Positions 8,701 to 18,456 are shown, counted from the first letter of the stretch. The stretch is 45,053 bases of DNA from Bacteroidia bacterium (GCA_030425425.1 JAUIAO010000051.1:1-45053), one strand, 5' to 3'. A program made the numbers and translations. Notes: generated by a model not told the origin, from the sequence alone.

Positions 8701-10129
8701 CAAGATCATTATGATCATCTCCATCACCAGAAACGAGACTCAAGGTATGGACTTCAGGATGGTCTTCATCGTCCACTAACAGGTTACCAATAGGTGTACC
8801 AAATGGAAGGTTTTCATAAACAGAAGCTACATCAAGGCTGATAGCTGAAGGCGCGTCATTTTGATCAATGACCAAAATAGTAAATCCTTCAGTGACCATT
8901 AATCCTCCATTGTCCTCCGCAGTAATTTCAATTGAATAAGAGGCCTGTGATTCATAATTCAAAGCTTCTATAGGCTTCAGTTGATTTCCATCAATATTAA
9001 AAAAGGCATTATCCTCAGAAGTACCCGAAAGAAAATAGGTATGTGAATCACCATTATCCTCATCCATCAATCTTAAATCACCAACTACCGTACCTGCAGG
9101 CAGATTTTCATCAATAGACAAAGCAGACAAAGTCAATTCAGATGGTGCTTCATTCACATCATTGATCATAATAGTGAATGACTCCTCATATGTTTGGTCT
9201 TCTACATCAGAAACCTGAAGGCGAATAGAGTAAGATGATTTGGTTTCGAAATCAAAAGATTCACCAGCTTTCAACTCAGCATCTTCAATTGTGAAAGAGT
9301 CATTATCTGTATCTCCAGATCCTTCCACAAGGCTGAATGTAAACATCTCATCATCATCTGTACCAGTAATCGAAGCGATCACATCTCCAACGGCATTGTT
9401 CTCATCAATAGATGTTGCTGACAAATCAATATCTGTGGGCGAATCATTCTTGATAAAGGCCGACACTACATATTCCTCGCTTGTCTGCTCATCCTCAGCC
9501 AATACTTTATAAGTGAGCGGAGCGCTAAAGTCATTCACCGTTACACCAGTTTCCTGGGCTGCTCCAGCAATGCTTACTGTAGCCCCTTCAGAAGTCGTGA
9601 AATTAGCCACCAAAGCACTGAGATCCGTTCCATATTTCAATGGCACAGCCACTTCATGGCCTGTAAAATCAGCTTCTCCGTTTGATTCTGCAAAAGAAAT
9701 ATCCAAGAGCTCGGCTTGATCATTTAGCGTAACATTGGACCATACGTAAGGCGTGTTTCCAACACCAATCAGTCCATTGTTGACAAACTCAACTGTAGTC
9801 ACTCCATCAATCTGAGCATTTGCACTCGCATCATAAAATTTGAAAGAAACCACTTCACCTGTGGTATTGCTATAGACGCTAAGAAAAGCGAGATATCGAT
9901 CCAATGCAGCTTCATATTTGATATTGGCTACTCCTCTGAGTTCATTCCCTACAAAGGCCGCAATTTCATCTTCCGCATCGGTAGATTCCACTTTATCCAA
10001 TTGCAGTACACCCACTACAATCATGGAATTGCTATAGTCTGCCGGATTCATCGACCATCCTGAACCAGTTTGACAGTAGGCGCTCAGGCCTACTGTCATC
10101 ATTAGTATGATTAAAACTTTTTTAATCAT
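5705..10129 (-). CDS. Giant cadherin-repeat surface protein with T9SS sorting domain
   Basis: A 1474-residue exported protein, probably a calcium-stabilised adhesin. In order: signal peptide (1-20); a domain (24-130) shared with the neighbouring LamG protein; an Ig-like region resembling DUF5018 (141-226); about eleven cadherin-like repeats of 94-100 residues (231-1297), most bearing D-x-N-D/E-A-P linkers and ENL..GT motifs; a divergent twelfth (1298-1396); and a T9SS type A sorting domain (1398-1474) starting at KIYPNPTTN and ending SKIVIQ. Repeats 3-11 form three ABC triplets of about 290 residues in which the B units begin LDSDILLS instead of NDAPT. The DxD/DxND residues suggest bound calcium. 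The start at 10129 follows the stop of the upstream LamG gene by 3 nt, so the genes are co-transcribed. No enzymatic domain is visible. Ligand unknown. Confidence 0.92.
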   Translation of the reverse strand: MIKKVLIILMMTVGLSAYCQTGSGWSMNPADYSNSMIVVGVLQLDKVESTDAEDEIAAFVGNELRGVANIKYEAALDRYLAFLSVYSNTTGEVVSFKFYDASANAQIDGVTTVEFVNNGLIGVGNTPYVWSNVTLNDQAELLDISFAESNGEADFTGHEVAVPLKYGTDLSALVANFTTSEGATVSIAGAAQETGVTVNDFSAPLTYKVLAEDEQTSEEYVVSAFIKNDSPTDIDLSATSIDENNAVGDVIASITGTDDDEMFTFSLVEGSGDTDNDSFTIEDAELKAGESFDFETKSSYSIRLQVSDVEDQTYEESFTIMINDVNEAPSELTLSALSIDENLPAGTVVGDLRLMDEDNGDSHTYFLSGTSEDNAFFNIDGNQLKPIEALNYESQASYSIEITAEDNGGLMVTEGFTILVIDQNDAPSAISLDVASVYENLPFGTPIGNLLVDDEDHPEVHTLSLVSGDGDDHNDLVFISDKKLNVKQNLDYEATPELSVRVKAVDLAGAAHEEVLSIEVLDILDSDILLSNASFSEGAIVGDTIGMFSVEDETGPFIYSLANGGTDNASFQIKGEYLTLAAKRDFETDHTLLIRVKATDEFEASVTGEFSISVTDANDAPTGIALDNSSVAENLKEGTKVGVLSAIDQDAVDSYEYTLLSDTETFKISGNELQTKGSLNFELQDSYTVEVKVTDGEGEEATESLEISVLDANDVPTAITLSPASLLENLPYGTEIGKFATTDEDAADAYTYQLVIGSGSDHNDYVVVSNDRLLVKESIDYEEITDLSVRVRVTDEAGSRYDEVISIAIGDIFDSDILLSTYEFPESMEVGDTVAQLSIEDKSGAFTYQFRFGDNDNKYFAIKDDYLTLKEALDYELQNDYLVKIRAYDMNSDHVEQQINLTLVDANDAPTDIVISNASVGENLVEGTLVGMLSVEDQDAGDRHFFAILSGSEWFKISGNQLQLRTSLNHEESGSREVEIQVADQWGKAYTETLTIEVVDQNDAPTDITLSSASVQENLPYGTIVGTFSTTDEDDNDQYQYELVSGTGDDHNDFVVITDNKLLLQQPMDYENLSELFIRVKSTDKGAEVIIKQMTIEIIDVLDSDILLSSSSFPESFVSGDTVGMFSVEDQTRSFDYGLISGFNDNAFFSIKGNYLTLRTQLNFENRNEYYVDISAKDNTNSSVSSRLTLYLQDANEAPTELTLTNYSISENVLGGGIIGLAKVTDQDAGDTFKLAIKEGTDNADLFKTDEDGFLWSTGAFNYEEKDHFEVTLIAYDKDSASVENTVVIEVLNQNDAPILNEKISDLVITTNRLTFFEIDENWFADEDEADSLIYNILSTTGDTVEWASVTDDNTTIEFNPRSLGGTNHSFVLVATDYMGAEVKSSFDLEIVVVTSTDALDAELKIYPNPTTNLVSWNENFNPYRVSVYSLEGRLMIRNNNPSGKMKVGDLPEGTYIIELVNDRQTVRSKIVIQ
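6239..8851 (-). repeat. Three tandem ABC super-repeats of cadherin domains inside the coding sequence
   Basis: Codons for residues 427-715, 716-1003 and 1004-1297 form three consecutive units of about 865-880 bp. Each contains an A domain (ENLP(F/Y)GT, then DHNDxV and LDYE-type motif), a B domain (SDILLS, ESxxxGDT, DNAxFxIKGxYLTL) and a C domain (ENLxEGTxVG, DQDAxD, FKISGNxLQ). The third C unit is more divergent. This arrangement points to duplication of a three-domain block, not single-domain expansion. Confidence 0.75.
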
Positions 10130-10132
10130 GAT

Positions 10133-13100
10133 TTACTCTTTAATAAGGTTCGTAGATGTCCAATTTCCGTCAATTAATGCCCTGAGGACATAAACACCTG
10201 ATGTCAGGTTCAATTCTGAAGTCTTGATCTCATAAGCTCCAGAAATATTGATCGATTTCCACTCCGCTACCTCTTTTCCAGATATGTCTACCAATCTAAG
10301 CTCTTCAAGGGTTTGTCCATTTCTGAGTTGGATATTGATCATATCACCAACAGGATTTGGATAAAAAGAGAACAAAGAAGACTCGGCACTCAAAGGCTGG
10401 TATGCGATCAAATATGGCGTTTCAACTGACCCTTTGTGATTCAACGCAGCATATTGGAACACCTGATCTACTGCATATTCAAGCTCTAACAGAGGGTCGA
10501 ATACTGAAAAAGTAAGCGTTTCTGACTGGCTCGTACCATGAATAGACAGGTAATAAAGTCCATCCACTCGCTCACCAACACCACGCACATTGCCTGCGGC
10601 ATCTTTCACAATCACCAGGTCATCATCGTTTCCTCCTTGCAGCTCTGCAATCATGGTCATGGTCTCAGGATACTGATGACGATCAAAAGGTTGCCATTCC
10701 GTAATCAAATCACTAGCTACTCGTCCACTGAGCAATGAAGCTGCAGGATAAGTCAAAGTGCCTGATTGGGCAGATTTATAGAAGTATCCATATCCCGGTT
10801 GCAAACTATTCAATGAACCAATCCATCCTAGATCATCCTGATATACTGCAAATGCAAACTGACTCTTGATGATGTCACCGTCTGTAGGAGTGAAGAAGGC
10901 AAAAGCTTCATTCACTGTCATATTGAAACGAGGGACATATCCCAGGTAATTCCAACCAGACTGTAAATCAATCTGTGTTTCCGGATCGGCTACCGTACCG
11001 ATGACGCTAACCTCTCCTCCATTGACAATCTTCATCTGATACATTCCCCCGATATCCAGCCCATTATCAGCCAAAGGTCCTAACCAGCCGATACCGTCTG
11101 TATAAACAGCCACATTGTTTTGACCCGCACCTTTGATCTGATCACCAGACTGTGATTCCACATCAGCCAATAGGTCGTTTACATTTTCCAATACAGAAGC
11201 ATCGCGGTTGAAAGAAACCCAGTTCCAGCCCGGAGCAATGCTCACAGTCTGAATGCTGATATCACCTGCCACGATCATTTCAGGTGACTGAGGTGTGCCG
11301 TACAGGGCATTGTTGCTAAAATTGTAATCTGGTGTAGCTTGTCGGTATTCTATTCCCGCACTCGCATCCCAGATTCTCAGCTCTAATTCCTCACCAGATT
11401 CTACGTTGCTATACACATCGAGGAATGCTTCATATAAATCTAGTGAAGAAACATATTGTAGATTGGCAACTCCGCGAATTTGATCATCCACAAAGACCGC
11501 AATCTGATCATTCACATCACTGGAAATGATATCTGATACAGTCAACTGTGCCACGATATTCATAGAGTACTGGAAGTCAGAGGCATTTACCTCCCATCCC
11601 GGATCAGGAGACATCACACTGAGATCAATGGTGAGCTTTTCGTCAAATCCAAAATCAGAACTCAGATAAATATCCTCCAGATAATAGCCTGTATTCAATC
11701 CTTCATTGATAGTGAATGTGACGGTTAGTGTGCTGGCCGGATCTAACACACCTGTACTTGGACTTGCTGTGAGCCACGGTGGCAAATAATCCACACTAAA
11801 GTTTTGCTCACTTCCTCCTCTGTTTACCACATCTACTTTAAATGTGTATTCCTCGTAGATTTCCTTAATAATGGTCAGTTGATCCTGAGCCCATTTCACA
11901 GGGTTGCGATCTACGAATGCAGTCCATGAAATAGGAGAAGCCAATCTGTTGCCATTCAGATCTTCCACATTTTTGATGCTGATCTCCAGTATGGTTTGCT
12001 CTATCAACGGCTCGAATGTCTCACTAGGCGTAATGATGATTTTGTCATCATTGACTACCCAGTTGAAGTCAACCGAAGTAACCGGCCTTACATCTTTGAT
12101 ATTCGGCCCTTCCTGATTGAGGCCATCACTACCATTTGCTACTGCCAGTCCACCAGAACCCAAATCACTGATAATCTGATCTTCCAGTGTAGAATTCATG
12201 ATCCTGATTCCATTGACTGTTTCATAGTATTCGAATGGATAGTAAGCCATCAAACCGATCTCGTCACCTGCTAATCGGGAATTGATATTCAATTCGATCT
12301 GCTGTTGACGTCTCGTGGTGTTCCAAATCCTGAATTCGTCAATGCCTCCTTTGAAATATTGATCATTCTCAGAAGTGGTAGAACCTACTTTATAACCTCT
12401 AGCACCAATCCACATAGAAGCTCCTGACAATCCGCCAAAATCATCACTTGAAGTTGTAGCTACTAAATCTCCATCTACGAACATGTTCGTGTTACCTGTC
12501 CTGAATAAACTAATGGCGAAGTGATGCCAGTTTTGATCAAGTAATGATTCATCCAGATTTGCTTCCAGCTTGGTGCCATTGTGTAAGTAGTACAGCTGAC
12601 CATCCGCATCAAATCCGATGCTCAAACTGTTTTCCGGTGCATTAAAGAAGTCTGTACCATCACCCTTACCACTGGCAAACATTACCATTGGCGAACCGGT
12701 ATTTTCTCCATTGAACCAAAACTCGATGGTCATGTCCATGTCTTCTGTGACCACCACAGTACTGGCTGTATTGATTTCGATCACGTCGCTCACTCCATCA
12801 AAATCGTAAGCATAACCTTTTGGAGACACTTCCCAATCGGCAAATACGAGTGCATTTCTGAATCGAGCTTTGTCGTATGCAACATCCCCTATTGCTTCAT
12901 CCATTGGCCAGTAACCAACCAGAGACACTTCGTTTCCATTGAGGATCTCGTGCATTCTGGCTACCACACCACCAAGCTGACGATATCTGGTCCAGATTCT
13001 GAGTTCATGAATGTTACCCTGGAATGCTTTGGCATCTGCCATCAGTGACTTACCAAGAGCAATCTCTCCATATCCGGAAAATTCACTGGTCAAATCAACT

Positions 13101-16100
13101 CTTTCAAGGAAATATTGATCATTGACATAAGCGAAGATTTCATTGTCCTCTGCATTGTATGTCACTGCAATGTGATTCCAGCTGATATCCTGAGGGAGGG
13201 AATTGACTGACTTCTGTATTTGCTCACCGCTACGGAAATACAGTTTGTTGCCAGCCGTTACCCCAACCTCAAAAATATCAGTCTCACTAACTCCCATGGA
13301 ATAGAACACCTGATCAGAAGCAAAATCCTGACGTTTCATCCACCACTCTATGGTCCATGATCCTCCTCCAATGTCTAGCCCCACAGGAATTTTCACATAG
13401 TCATTTACTCCATCGAAATTCACACTGGCATTGTGACTGATTTCTGTAGAGTTGAGGACGCCTTTTACAGAGATGTTGAAAGGTGTCAGTAGTCCCTGCT
13501 CTATGGTTTCGTTGAACTGCACCATGATCTCATCATCAGCGGCCAATATTCCAGCTGATGGAAGCGGCGCACCGAATGCCACTGGTCGTTGCTCATCTTT
13601 AATTCCTGTGTGCACATCGCTTGGCGTTTCTGCTGTTTCGCTTCCGCCAAGGTTACAAACTGACACGACTCTTAGATCATACTCACGGTCAGGAAGATCG
13701 CCCATCTCGAATGCGTAGATGGTTTCCCCATCAGCATCTAGCCATGCTTTCGGCTCATCCAAATCCGCATATTCTGCCTCTGTTACATTCTGAGGATTGT
13801 AGAATAGCATATTGGTCAGCCACTGGCTACTGCTCACCGCCTTGTACTGGAATTTCACATATTCGAACTGATCATTCTGCACATCGTAACTATCAAAAAT
13901 AATATTTTGAATGCCCTCAGGAGTGGTATTGGTATTCAAAACCCAAAGATCCGCTGGTGCTTTCAAGCTGATATCCGAGCAACCCGGCTGGAAATAAACG
14001 GAGAATGATTGCTCAGAAGAAAGTCCATCGCATAGCGAACCAAATGACAACTCGATATCCTCATAATCATTTACATCATCAGTGCCTTTAGTTACTTTCA
14101 ATATCTTAGTCACTACCTGACCTGCTGGCACCAAAAATGTTCTGCCTTCACCGGTCAGCGTTGATCCATCTATGGAAAGAATAGCACCGTTCGGGTTGGT
14201 CTGATCGTTTACTGTCAGCTGATAATATACATCGTCATTACTCTGTGTGTTGTTTTTCAACTCCAGGGTGATCTCTGCTGCACGGTTTGAAGGCACATTA
14301 GAAACCACCGGATTGACGATAGACATCTCAGGTGCTTCTACCTGAATAGTGGCATAATTGAGTACCTCACCCGGCTTGTAGTATTTGGTGACTTCCTCTC
14401 CTTCATAAGGACAAGAAGTAACTCCACCTCTGGTGGTAAATACAGGACCAAAACCATCACTAGGCTCTTTAATGTCAATGGTAAAATAATCGGCTGTACC
14501 ACCTGCTGTTTCACCATCCGCCAATGCATATCCGTAGGTTGTTTCGGTAGTTTCAGTTTGTGACCCGCTGATCGTGGAATTGGCATTGATAGCCACAGAA
14601 GTATTGAGAAATGCTCCCATCCCCTGCGTTTCTGCTCCGATCTCTGAGGCTACAGATGCCGTGATAGATATGCCAAACTCCATGAAGATGGTTTCGCTTT
14701 CACCAATAGTAGTGGAAGTCTCATAAGAGGTTCCTCCATCAAAAGAGATATTTTCCAGTAATCTGGCATTAAGTTTTTGTTTTTCATTTTCTGCAAGCCA
14801 GAATTCCCAACTGGCAATCTGCATGTTGAAATAGCCGATGGTATCACTGACAGTGCCTGAATCTACACCATCGGGAATCAGCACACGATAACTCGGACCT
14901 ATACCCACACTAGTACTTGCCAGATCTCCCCATGCATGCAAATCAGAGTTGGCTGTACCATATCGCTCGTCAGAGGGTGGTATCAGGCTTAAGTAGATCA
15001 CCTCATCGGTAGCAGATACGGCATCCGGATTTTCTGAGTACGACAGGAAGCTATTCCTGACCTCTTTTAAATTAGGGATGAGGTCATTTTCAATGAAATT
15101 CTGTGTATAGATAAACGTGGTGGCAAACTCCGGATTCAATCTTAACCCTTTCTTAGTACCCAACCTATAATCTCCATTCTGGATTCCACTACAATTGCCG
15201 TCAGTACAGTCTCCGGTAGGTACTGGCTGCAAGGTCAATGCTGCACCATAAACGATATTTGTGGAGTAACCGACAAAAACATCTCCCGGAGAGCCTACGA
15301 AATCCGGTGCATCACTTGTGCTCCAAGCCTGTGTAGAAGTAAATGAGGACGTTGACTCATTACCACCTGCAAAAGACATTTCGGCTTCCAAACCTATTTC
15401 CAGACTGGCAGTAGTTTCTATTTCAATGGCGGTACCTCCACCTACTCCAACCCATGTTTCCACGTCAGGTCCCAAATCCAATCCGGCCGTTACCGAGTTA
15501 GTAACTCCAGCACCTACGGAAAATCCCATTGTTTGCTCAATGGTTGTACCCTTTTCCAAATAAGCAACACTATTGGATCCAGGAGGATCTCGCAGAATCG
15601 TGATGATCTGGTTAGGTCCATTCGTCACAAAGTTGTTTCCCTGTGGGACTCCTCCAAACACTATCGCCCGCATCGGGTCGGATTCTCGCCATGTGGTTCG
15701 GATATTCGCTGCCTCACCTGTCACAGCTGTGAGTGAGAAAGGCTTGGTGTAGCTCTGATCTTCATTATTTGGATCAATAGTCAGGCTTGGGAAACCTGCC
15801 AGGAATTGATAGGTTGCCTTTCCTTTTTCATTGAGTTCCAAAATTTGGAGGTTGCGATCCATCGCAAAATCATTGACAATCTCTACCTTGCCATCTTTCA
15901 CAGGTACACGATCCTCTTCGCCTGTATCTGCATTGGTGTAGTTTTCGAAAACACTGATATTGAACTTATATGGTGAACGTTGGTTGAATACAGGATAGCC
16001 GTATAGGTAGTTCCCGCTTTCATCCAATAATGGCACTTCCTCTTCCCGGATTTCATCCTTGTAATCATATACAGATTCACCAAATATAGCCGCACCATTA

Positions 16101-18418
16101 TCATTAACTACGTCTATACTTGGGGTTTCACGCAAGATAAAGTCGTTGTTAATATCCCAGGTAAAATAATCCACCCCATAGGTGATCAAACTATCGCCTT
16201 GCTCTTCGGAGTATGACTCATCAAATAATGCAGGATCTTCCGGGTCAAAACCTTCAATGGTTTCACCGTCAATTTCTATATTGATCGGTTTGATGTATGA
16301 ATCTGACTGCTCCACCCAATTCTCCAGATTGACCGTCACATTGTACTGATCTCCAAAAACATAAGAACCTGCAGTCACTCCAGTAACCACATATTTTTCA
16401 GGTAGCAGATATGTAACAAATTCTCCAGTTGATGGGTCTGGATTGATGGTTGTGAACTTTGTGGTAAAATCTGTTGACGAATTGATGTGTTTTTCGCTTT
16501 CCAATACATGCGTACTATCCGATTCTGTTACATCAAAGCCTTTTTCGGTAGTCAGTTGAATCTGTGCCTGTCCAAGGTTATTCTTCGATAATCCAAAACC
16601 GAGCTGCTTCTCAGCTTCTACTGGTCCACCTACCACTTTACCGGCGAATTTCACCACAGTATTGTCAATGAATTCCAAACCAGCTAGTGGTTCCTGAAAA
16701 TCATAAAACTCCAACTCTTCACCTTCCACTACCGGTGGGAATCGACCTGCTCCTTCAAAGACGTGACCTTGCTTGCTAATTTTGATTGATTGGAATCCGA
16801 TAGGCACTTCTATCGTAAACCGTCCCAGATTATCAGTCGTTATCAGATTACCATCTGAATCTATTGCTGTCTGCCCGCTGACACTGATCATTGCTCCTTC
16901 AACAGGAAAATTAGAATGTCGGTATCGAATCGTTCCAGAAACAGGGAAAGAAGAAATGTCTTTAAAATCAATTGAGTTGTGGATGTTTGCTCCATCACCG
17001 AAAAATAGCAATCGCTGAGCGGGATCAAACTCGTGCACTCCGAAGGTTGGAATGATCTTATACTGTGACCCTTGTGTTTCGTAAGGAAAACCTGTGATGA
17101 AATAATCTCCATTTTCGTCTGTCACCCCACGATAAGAAAGCTGTGATGCAAATGGAATTTCCTCACCCCATTCACCTCCAAATATTCTACCATGGTTTTC
17201 ATTGAAATTAAAACCTTCACGGCTCACATCATAGATGTAATCTCCTGCACCTTCATTCATACTCCAGAATCCCACCAGACCATTTTCCGTGCCTCCAATG
17301 TATCTACTATAGGTATTAAAAGCTTCATCATAGCTCATTGGATAGGTCCAAAGACGTGTTTCGTCTATCCAGCCATTATAAAAAGTATTACCGCTGAAAT
17401 CTCTTCCTAAATACATCTGAGCAGGTCCAGCATTCGGAGAAGCCCCACCGGCAACCATTGCAGAGTCCAGCCGCTTATCATTCACATGGGCATATAGATG
17501 CAAACCATCTGCAGGATTATAAACTGCCGAAACATGGAAGAATGTATCCACCGGATGATTGTAAGGCATATCCAATGTCACATCCTGAACAGTGAATGAC
17601 AATTGCCCCGGCTCATAGGCCAATTCAATGTCATTTCTGGAGAAAAGCACTCCTCGCGAGTCACCGGTAAAATGCGTCCACATCTGTAGCGTAAAACCAT
17701 TGCTTAAGTCTATTTCTTCATCATCTGCAGTAGTTCGCAGCAACACATGCTCTCTCTGAGATGCGTCTAACAAAAGAGCTTTACCCTTTAGGTTGCCTTT
17801 GGTCTCAGCCAATACCTGCACACCGGGCACTGCTGTACCTCCTTCATAGGTAATCTTACCACTGACTGTCCCAAATGGAAATGCAAAGCCAACCACCTCT
17901 ACATAGTTAATGTAAGGCATACGCAAGTCATCCGCTATTCCTTTTGCAAACAAGGTGTATTTATAAAGTCTGCCTTTATCGGCAAACTCATCTCTGTAGC
18001 TAAAATCATCTGTCGCTACATTGGCTATGAGGATAGAATCACCCGGCTCGCCAAGAGGTTTTCTATAAATCTGAACCTTGGTAATCACATCATCCATTGC
18101 CAGGATATTCCAGCGAAGCTGTACGTATTCAGCAAAGTACCCCTTAGACGCAAATACATCGAATGGAAATACAGTTGGAAAGTAGCTCACATCATGTGGC
18201 ATACCCAGTGTTACACTTGCTTCCCCTACTTGCGTATTTTTCGAAGCTACTATACCATTACCCACAAAAGAGGTATTGATTGAGTCTTTGATGTTCAGCT
18301 TAGCGGGACTCTGCCCGGCATAATATCCGATGGATATCGCTGACTGTCTTTGTGCTTGTACCCAAAAGGTACTCAGCATCAAAAACAAGACAATTAATAT
18401 CTTATTCTTCATGATCAA
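10133..18418 (-). CDS. Giant multi-LamG secreted protein with T9SS sorting domain
   Basis: A 2761-residue exported protein, probably surface-attached and carbohydrate- or protein-binding. In order: signal peptide (1-23, cut after QAQ; MKNK at residue 3 is an alternative start); a fibronectin III-like region (about 85-170); a LamG/concanavalin-like domain (211-415); a carboxypeptidase-regulatory-like Ig fold (about 488-560); a long unassigned region containing two amphipathic Ser/Thr/Gly-rich stretches (957-1033, 1229-1300); a fibronectin-like region (about 1480-1600); LamG 2 (1660-1855) and LamG 3 (1868-2060); an Ig-like part and a BACON-like part (2171-2270); a domain shared with the cadherin protein (2272-2375); two GWNW/GWNY repeats (2391-2560); a second copy of the shared domain (2572-2674); and a T9SS type A sorting domain (2680-2761, FYPNPVGD). 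It lies 38 nt after the collar gene and 3 nt before the cadherin gene. No catalytic motif was recognised. Confidence 0.9.
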   Translation of the reverse strand: MIMKNKILIVLFLMLSTFWVQAQRQSAISIGYYAGQSPAKLNIKDSINTSFVGNGIVASKNTQVGEASVTLGMPHDVSYFPTVFPFDVFASKGYFAEYVQLRWNILAMDDVITKVQIYRKPLGEPGDSILIANVATDDFSYRDEFADKGRLYKYTLFAKGIADDLRMPYINYVEVVGFAFPFGTVSGKITYEGGTAVPGVQVLAETKGNLKGKALLLDASQREHVLLRTTADDEEIDLSNGFTLQMWTHFTGDSRGVLFSRNDIELAYEPGQLSFTVQDVTLDMPYNHPVDTFFHVSAVYNPADGLHLYAHVNDKRLDSAMVAGGASPNAGPAQMYLGRDFSGNTFYNGWIDETRLWTYPMSYDEAFNTYSRYIGGTENGLVGFWSMNEGAGDYIYDVSREGFNFNENHGRIFGGEWGEEIPFASQLSYRGVTDENGDYFITGFPYETQGSQYKIIPTFGVHEFDPAQRLLFFGDGANIHNSIDFKDISSFPVSGTIRYRHSNFPVEGAMISVSGQTAIDSDGNLITTDNLGRFTIEVPIGFQSIKISKQGHVFEGAGRFPPVVEGEELEFYDFQEPLAGLEFIDNTVVKFAGKVVGGPVEAEKQLGFGLSKNNLGQAQIQLTTEKGFDVTESDSTHVLESEKHINSSTDFTTKFTTINPDPSTGEFVTYLLPEKYVVTGVTAGSYVFGDQYNVTVNLENWVEQSDSYIKPINIEIDGETIEGFDPEDPALFDESYSEEQGDSLITYGVDYFTWDINNDFILRETPSIDVVNDNGAAIFGESVYDYKDEIREEEVPLLDESGNYLYGYPVFNQRSPYKFNISVFENYTNADTGEEDRVPVKDGKVEIVNDFAMDRNLQILELNEKGKATYQFLAGFPSLTIDPNNEDQSYTKPFSLTAVTGEAANIRTTWRESDPMRAIVFGGVPQGNNFVTNGPNQIITILRDPPGSNSVAYLEKGTTIEQTMGFSVGAGVTNSVTAGLDLGPDVETWVGVGGGTAIEIETTASLEIGLEAEMSFAGGNESTSSFTSTQAWSTSDAPDFVGSPGDVFVGYSTNIVYGAALTLQPVPTGDCTDGNCSGIQNGDYRLGTKKGLRLNPEFATTFIYTQNFIENDLIPNLKEVRNSFLSYSENPDAVSATDEVIYLSLIPPSDERYGTANSDLHAWGDLASTSVGIGPSYRVLIPDGVDSGTVSDTIGYFNMQIASWEFWLAENEKQKLNARLLENISFDGGTSYETSTTIGESETIFMEFGISITASVASEIGAETQGMGAFLNTSVAINANSTISGSQTETTETTYGYALADGETAGGTADYFTIDIKEPSDGFGPVFTTRGGVTSCPYEGEEVTKYYKPGEVLNYATIQVEAPEMSIVNPVVSNVPSNRAAEITLELKNNTQSNDDVYYQLTVNDQTNPNGAILSIDGSTLTGEGRTFLVPAGQVVTKILKVTKGTDDVNDYEDIELSFGSLCDGLSSEQSFSVYFQPGCSDISLKAPADLWVLNTNTTPEGIQNIIFDSYDVQNDQFEYVKFQYKAVSSSQWLTNMLFYNPQNVTEAEYADLDEPKAWLDADGETIYAFEMGDLPDREYDLRVVSVCNLGGSETAETPSDVHTGIKDEQRPVAFGAPLPSAGILAADDEIMVQFNETIEQGLLTPFNISVKGVLNSTEISHNASVNFDGVNDYVKIPVGLDIGGGSWTIEWWMKRQDFASDQVFYSMGVSETDIFEVGVTAGNKLYFRSGEQIQKSVNSLPQDISWNHIAVTYNAEDNEIFAYVNDQYFLERVDLTSEFSGYGEIALGKSLMADAKAFQGNIHELRIWTRYRQLGGVVARMHEILNGNEVSLVGYWPMDEAIGDVAYDKARFRNALVFADWEVSPKGYAYDFDGVSDVIEINTASTVVVTEDMDMTIEFWFNGENTGSPMVMFASGKGDGTDFFNAPENSLSIGFDADGQLYYLHNGTKLEANLDESLLDQNWHHFAISLFRTGNTNMFVDGDLVATTSSDDFGGLSGASMWIGARGYKVGSTTSENDQYFKGGIDEFRIWNTTRRQQQIELNINSRLAGDEIGLMAYYPFEYYETVNGIRIMNSTLEDQIISDLGSGGLAVANGSDGLNQEGPNIKDVRPVTSVDFNWVVNDDKIIITPSETFEPLIEQTILEISIKNVEDLNGNRLASPISWTAFVDRNPVKWAQDQLTIIKEIYEEYTFKVDVVNRGGSEQNFSVDYLPPWLTASPSTGVLDPASTLTVTFTINEGLNTGYYLEDIYLSSDFGFDEKLTIDLSVMSPDPGWEVNASDFQYSMNIVAQLTVSDIISSDVNDQIAVFVDDQIRGVANLQYVSSLDLYEAFLDVYSNVESGEELELRIWDASAGIEYRQATPDYNFSNNALYGTPQSPEMIVAGDISIQTVSIAPGWNWVSFNRDASVLENVNDLLADVESQSGDQIKGAGQNNVAVYTDGIGWLGPLADNGLDIGGMYQMKIVNGGEVSVIGTVADPETQIDLQSGWNYLGYVPRFNMTVNEAFAFFTPTDGDIIKSQFAFAVYQDDLGWIGSLNSLQPGYGYFYKSAQSGTLTYPAASLLSGRVASDLITEWQPFDRHQYPETMTMIAELQGGNDDDLVIVKDAAGNVRGVGERVDGLYYLSIHGTSQSETLTFSVFDPLLELEYAVDQVFQYAALNHKGSVETPYLIAYQPLSAESSLFSFYPNPVGDMINIQLRNGQTLEELRLVDISGKEVAEWKSINISGAYEIKTSELNLTSGVYVLRALIDGNWTSTNLIKE

Positions 18419-18456
18419 ATTGATTAGAGTTTAACAATTGACTAAAAATCAATCGA

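Noticed and set aside
6239-8851. Repetitive DNA as a CRISPR-like or satellite array
   Set aside because: The periodicity follows protein domains inside one intact reading frame; units are about 290 bp and 870 bp and lack short identical repeats with spacers.
5598-9719. Open frames on the plus strand opposite the cadherin gene
   Set aside because: They lie antisense to a clearly coding repeat protein, have atypical composition and no recognisable domains.
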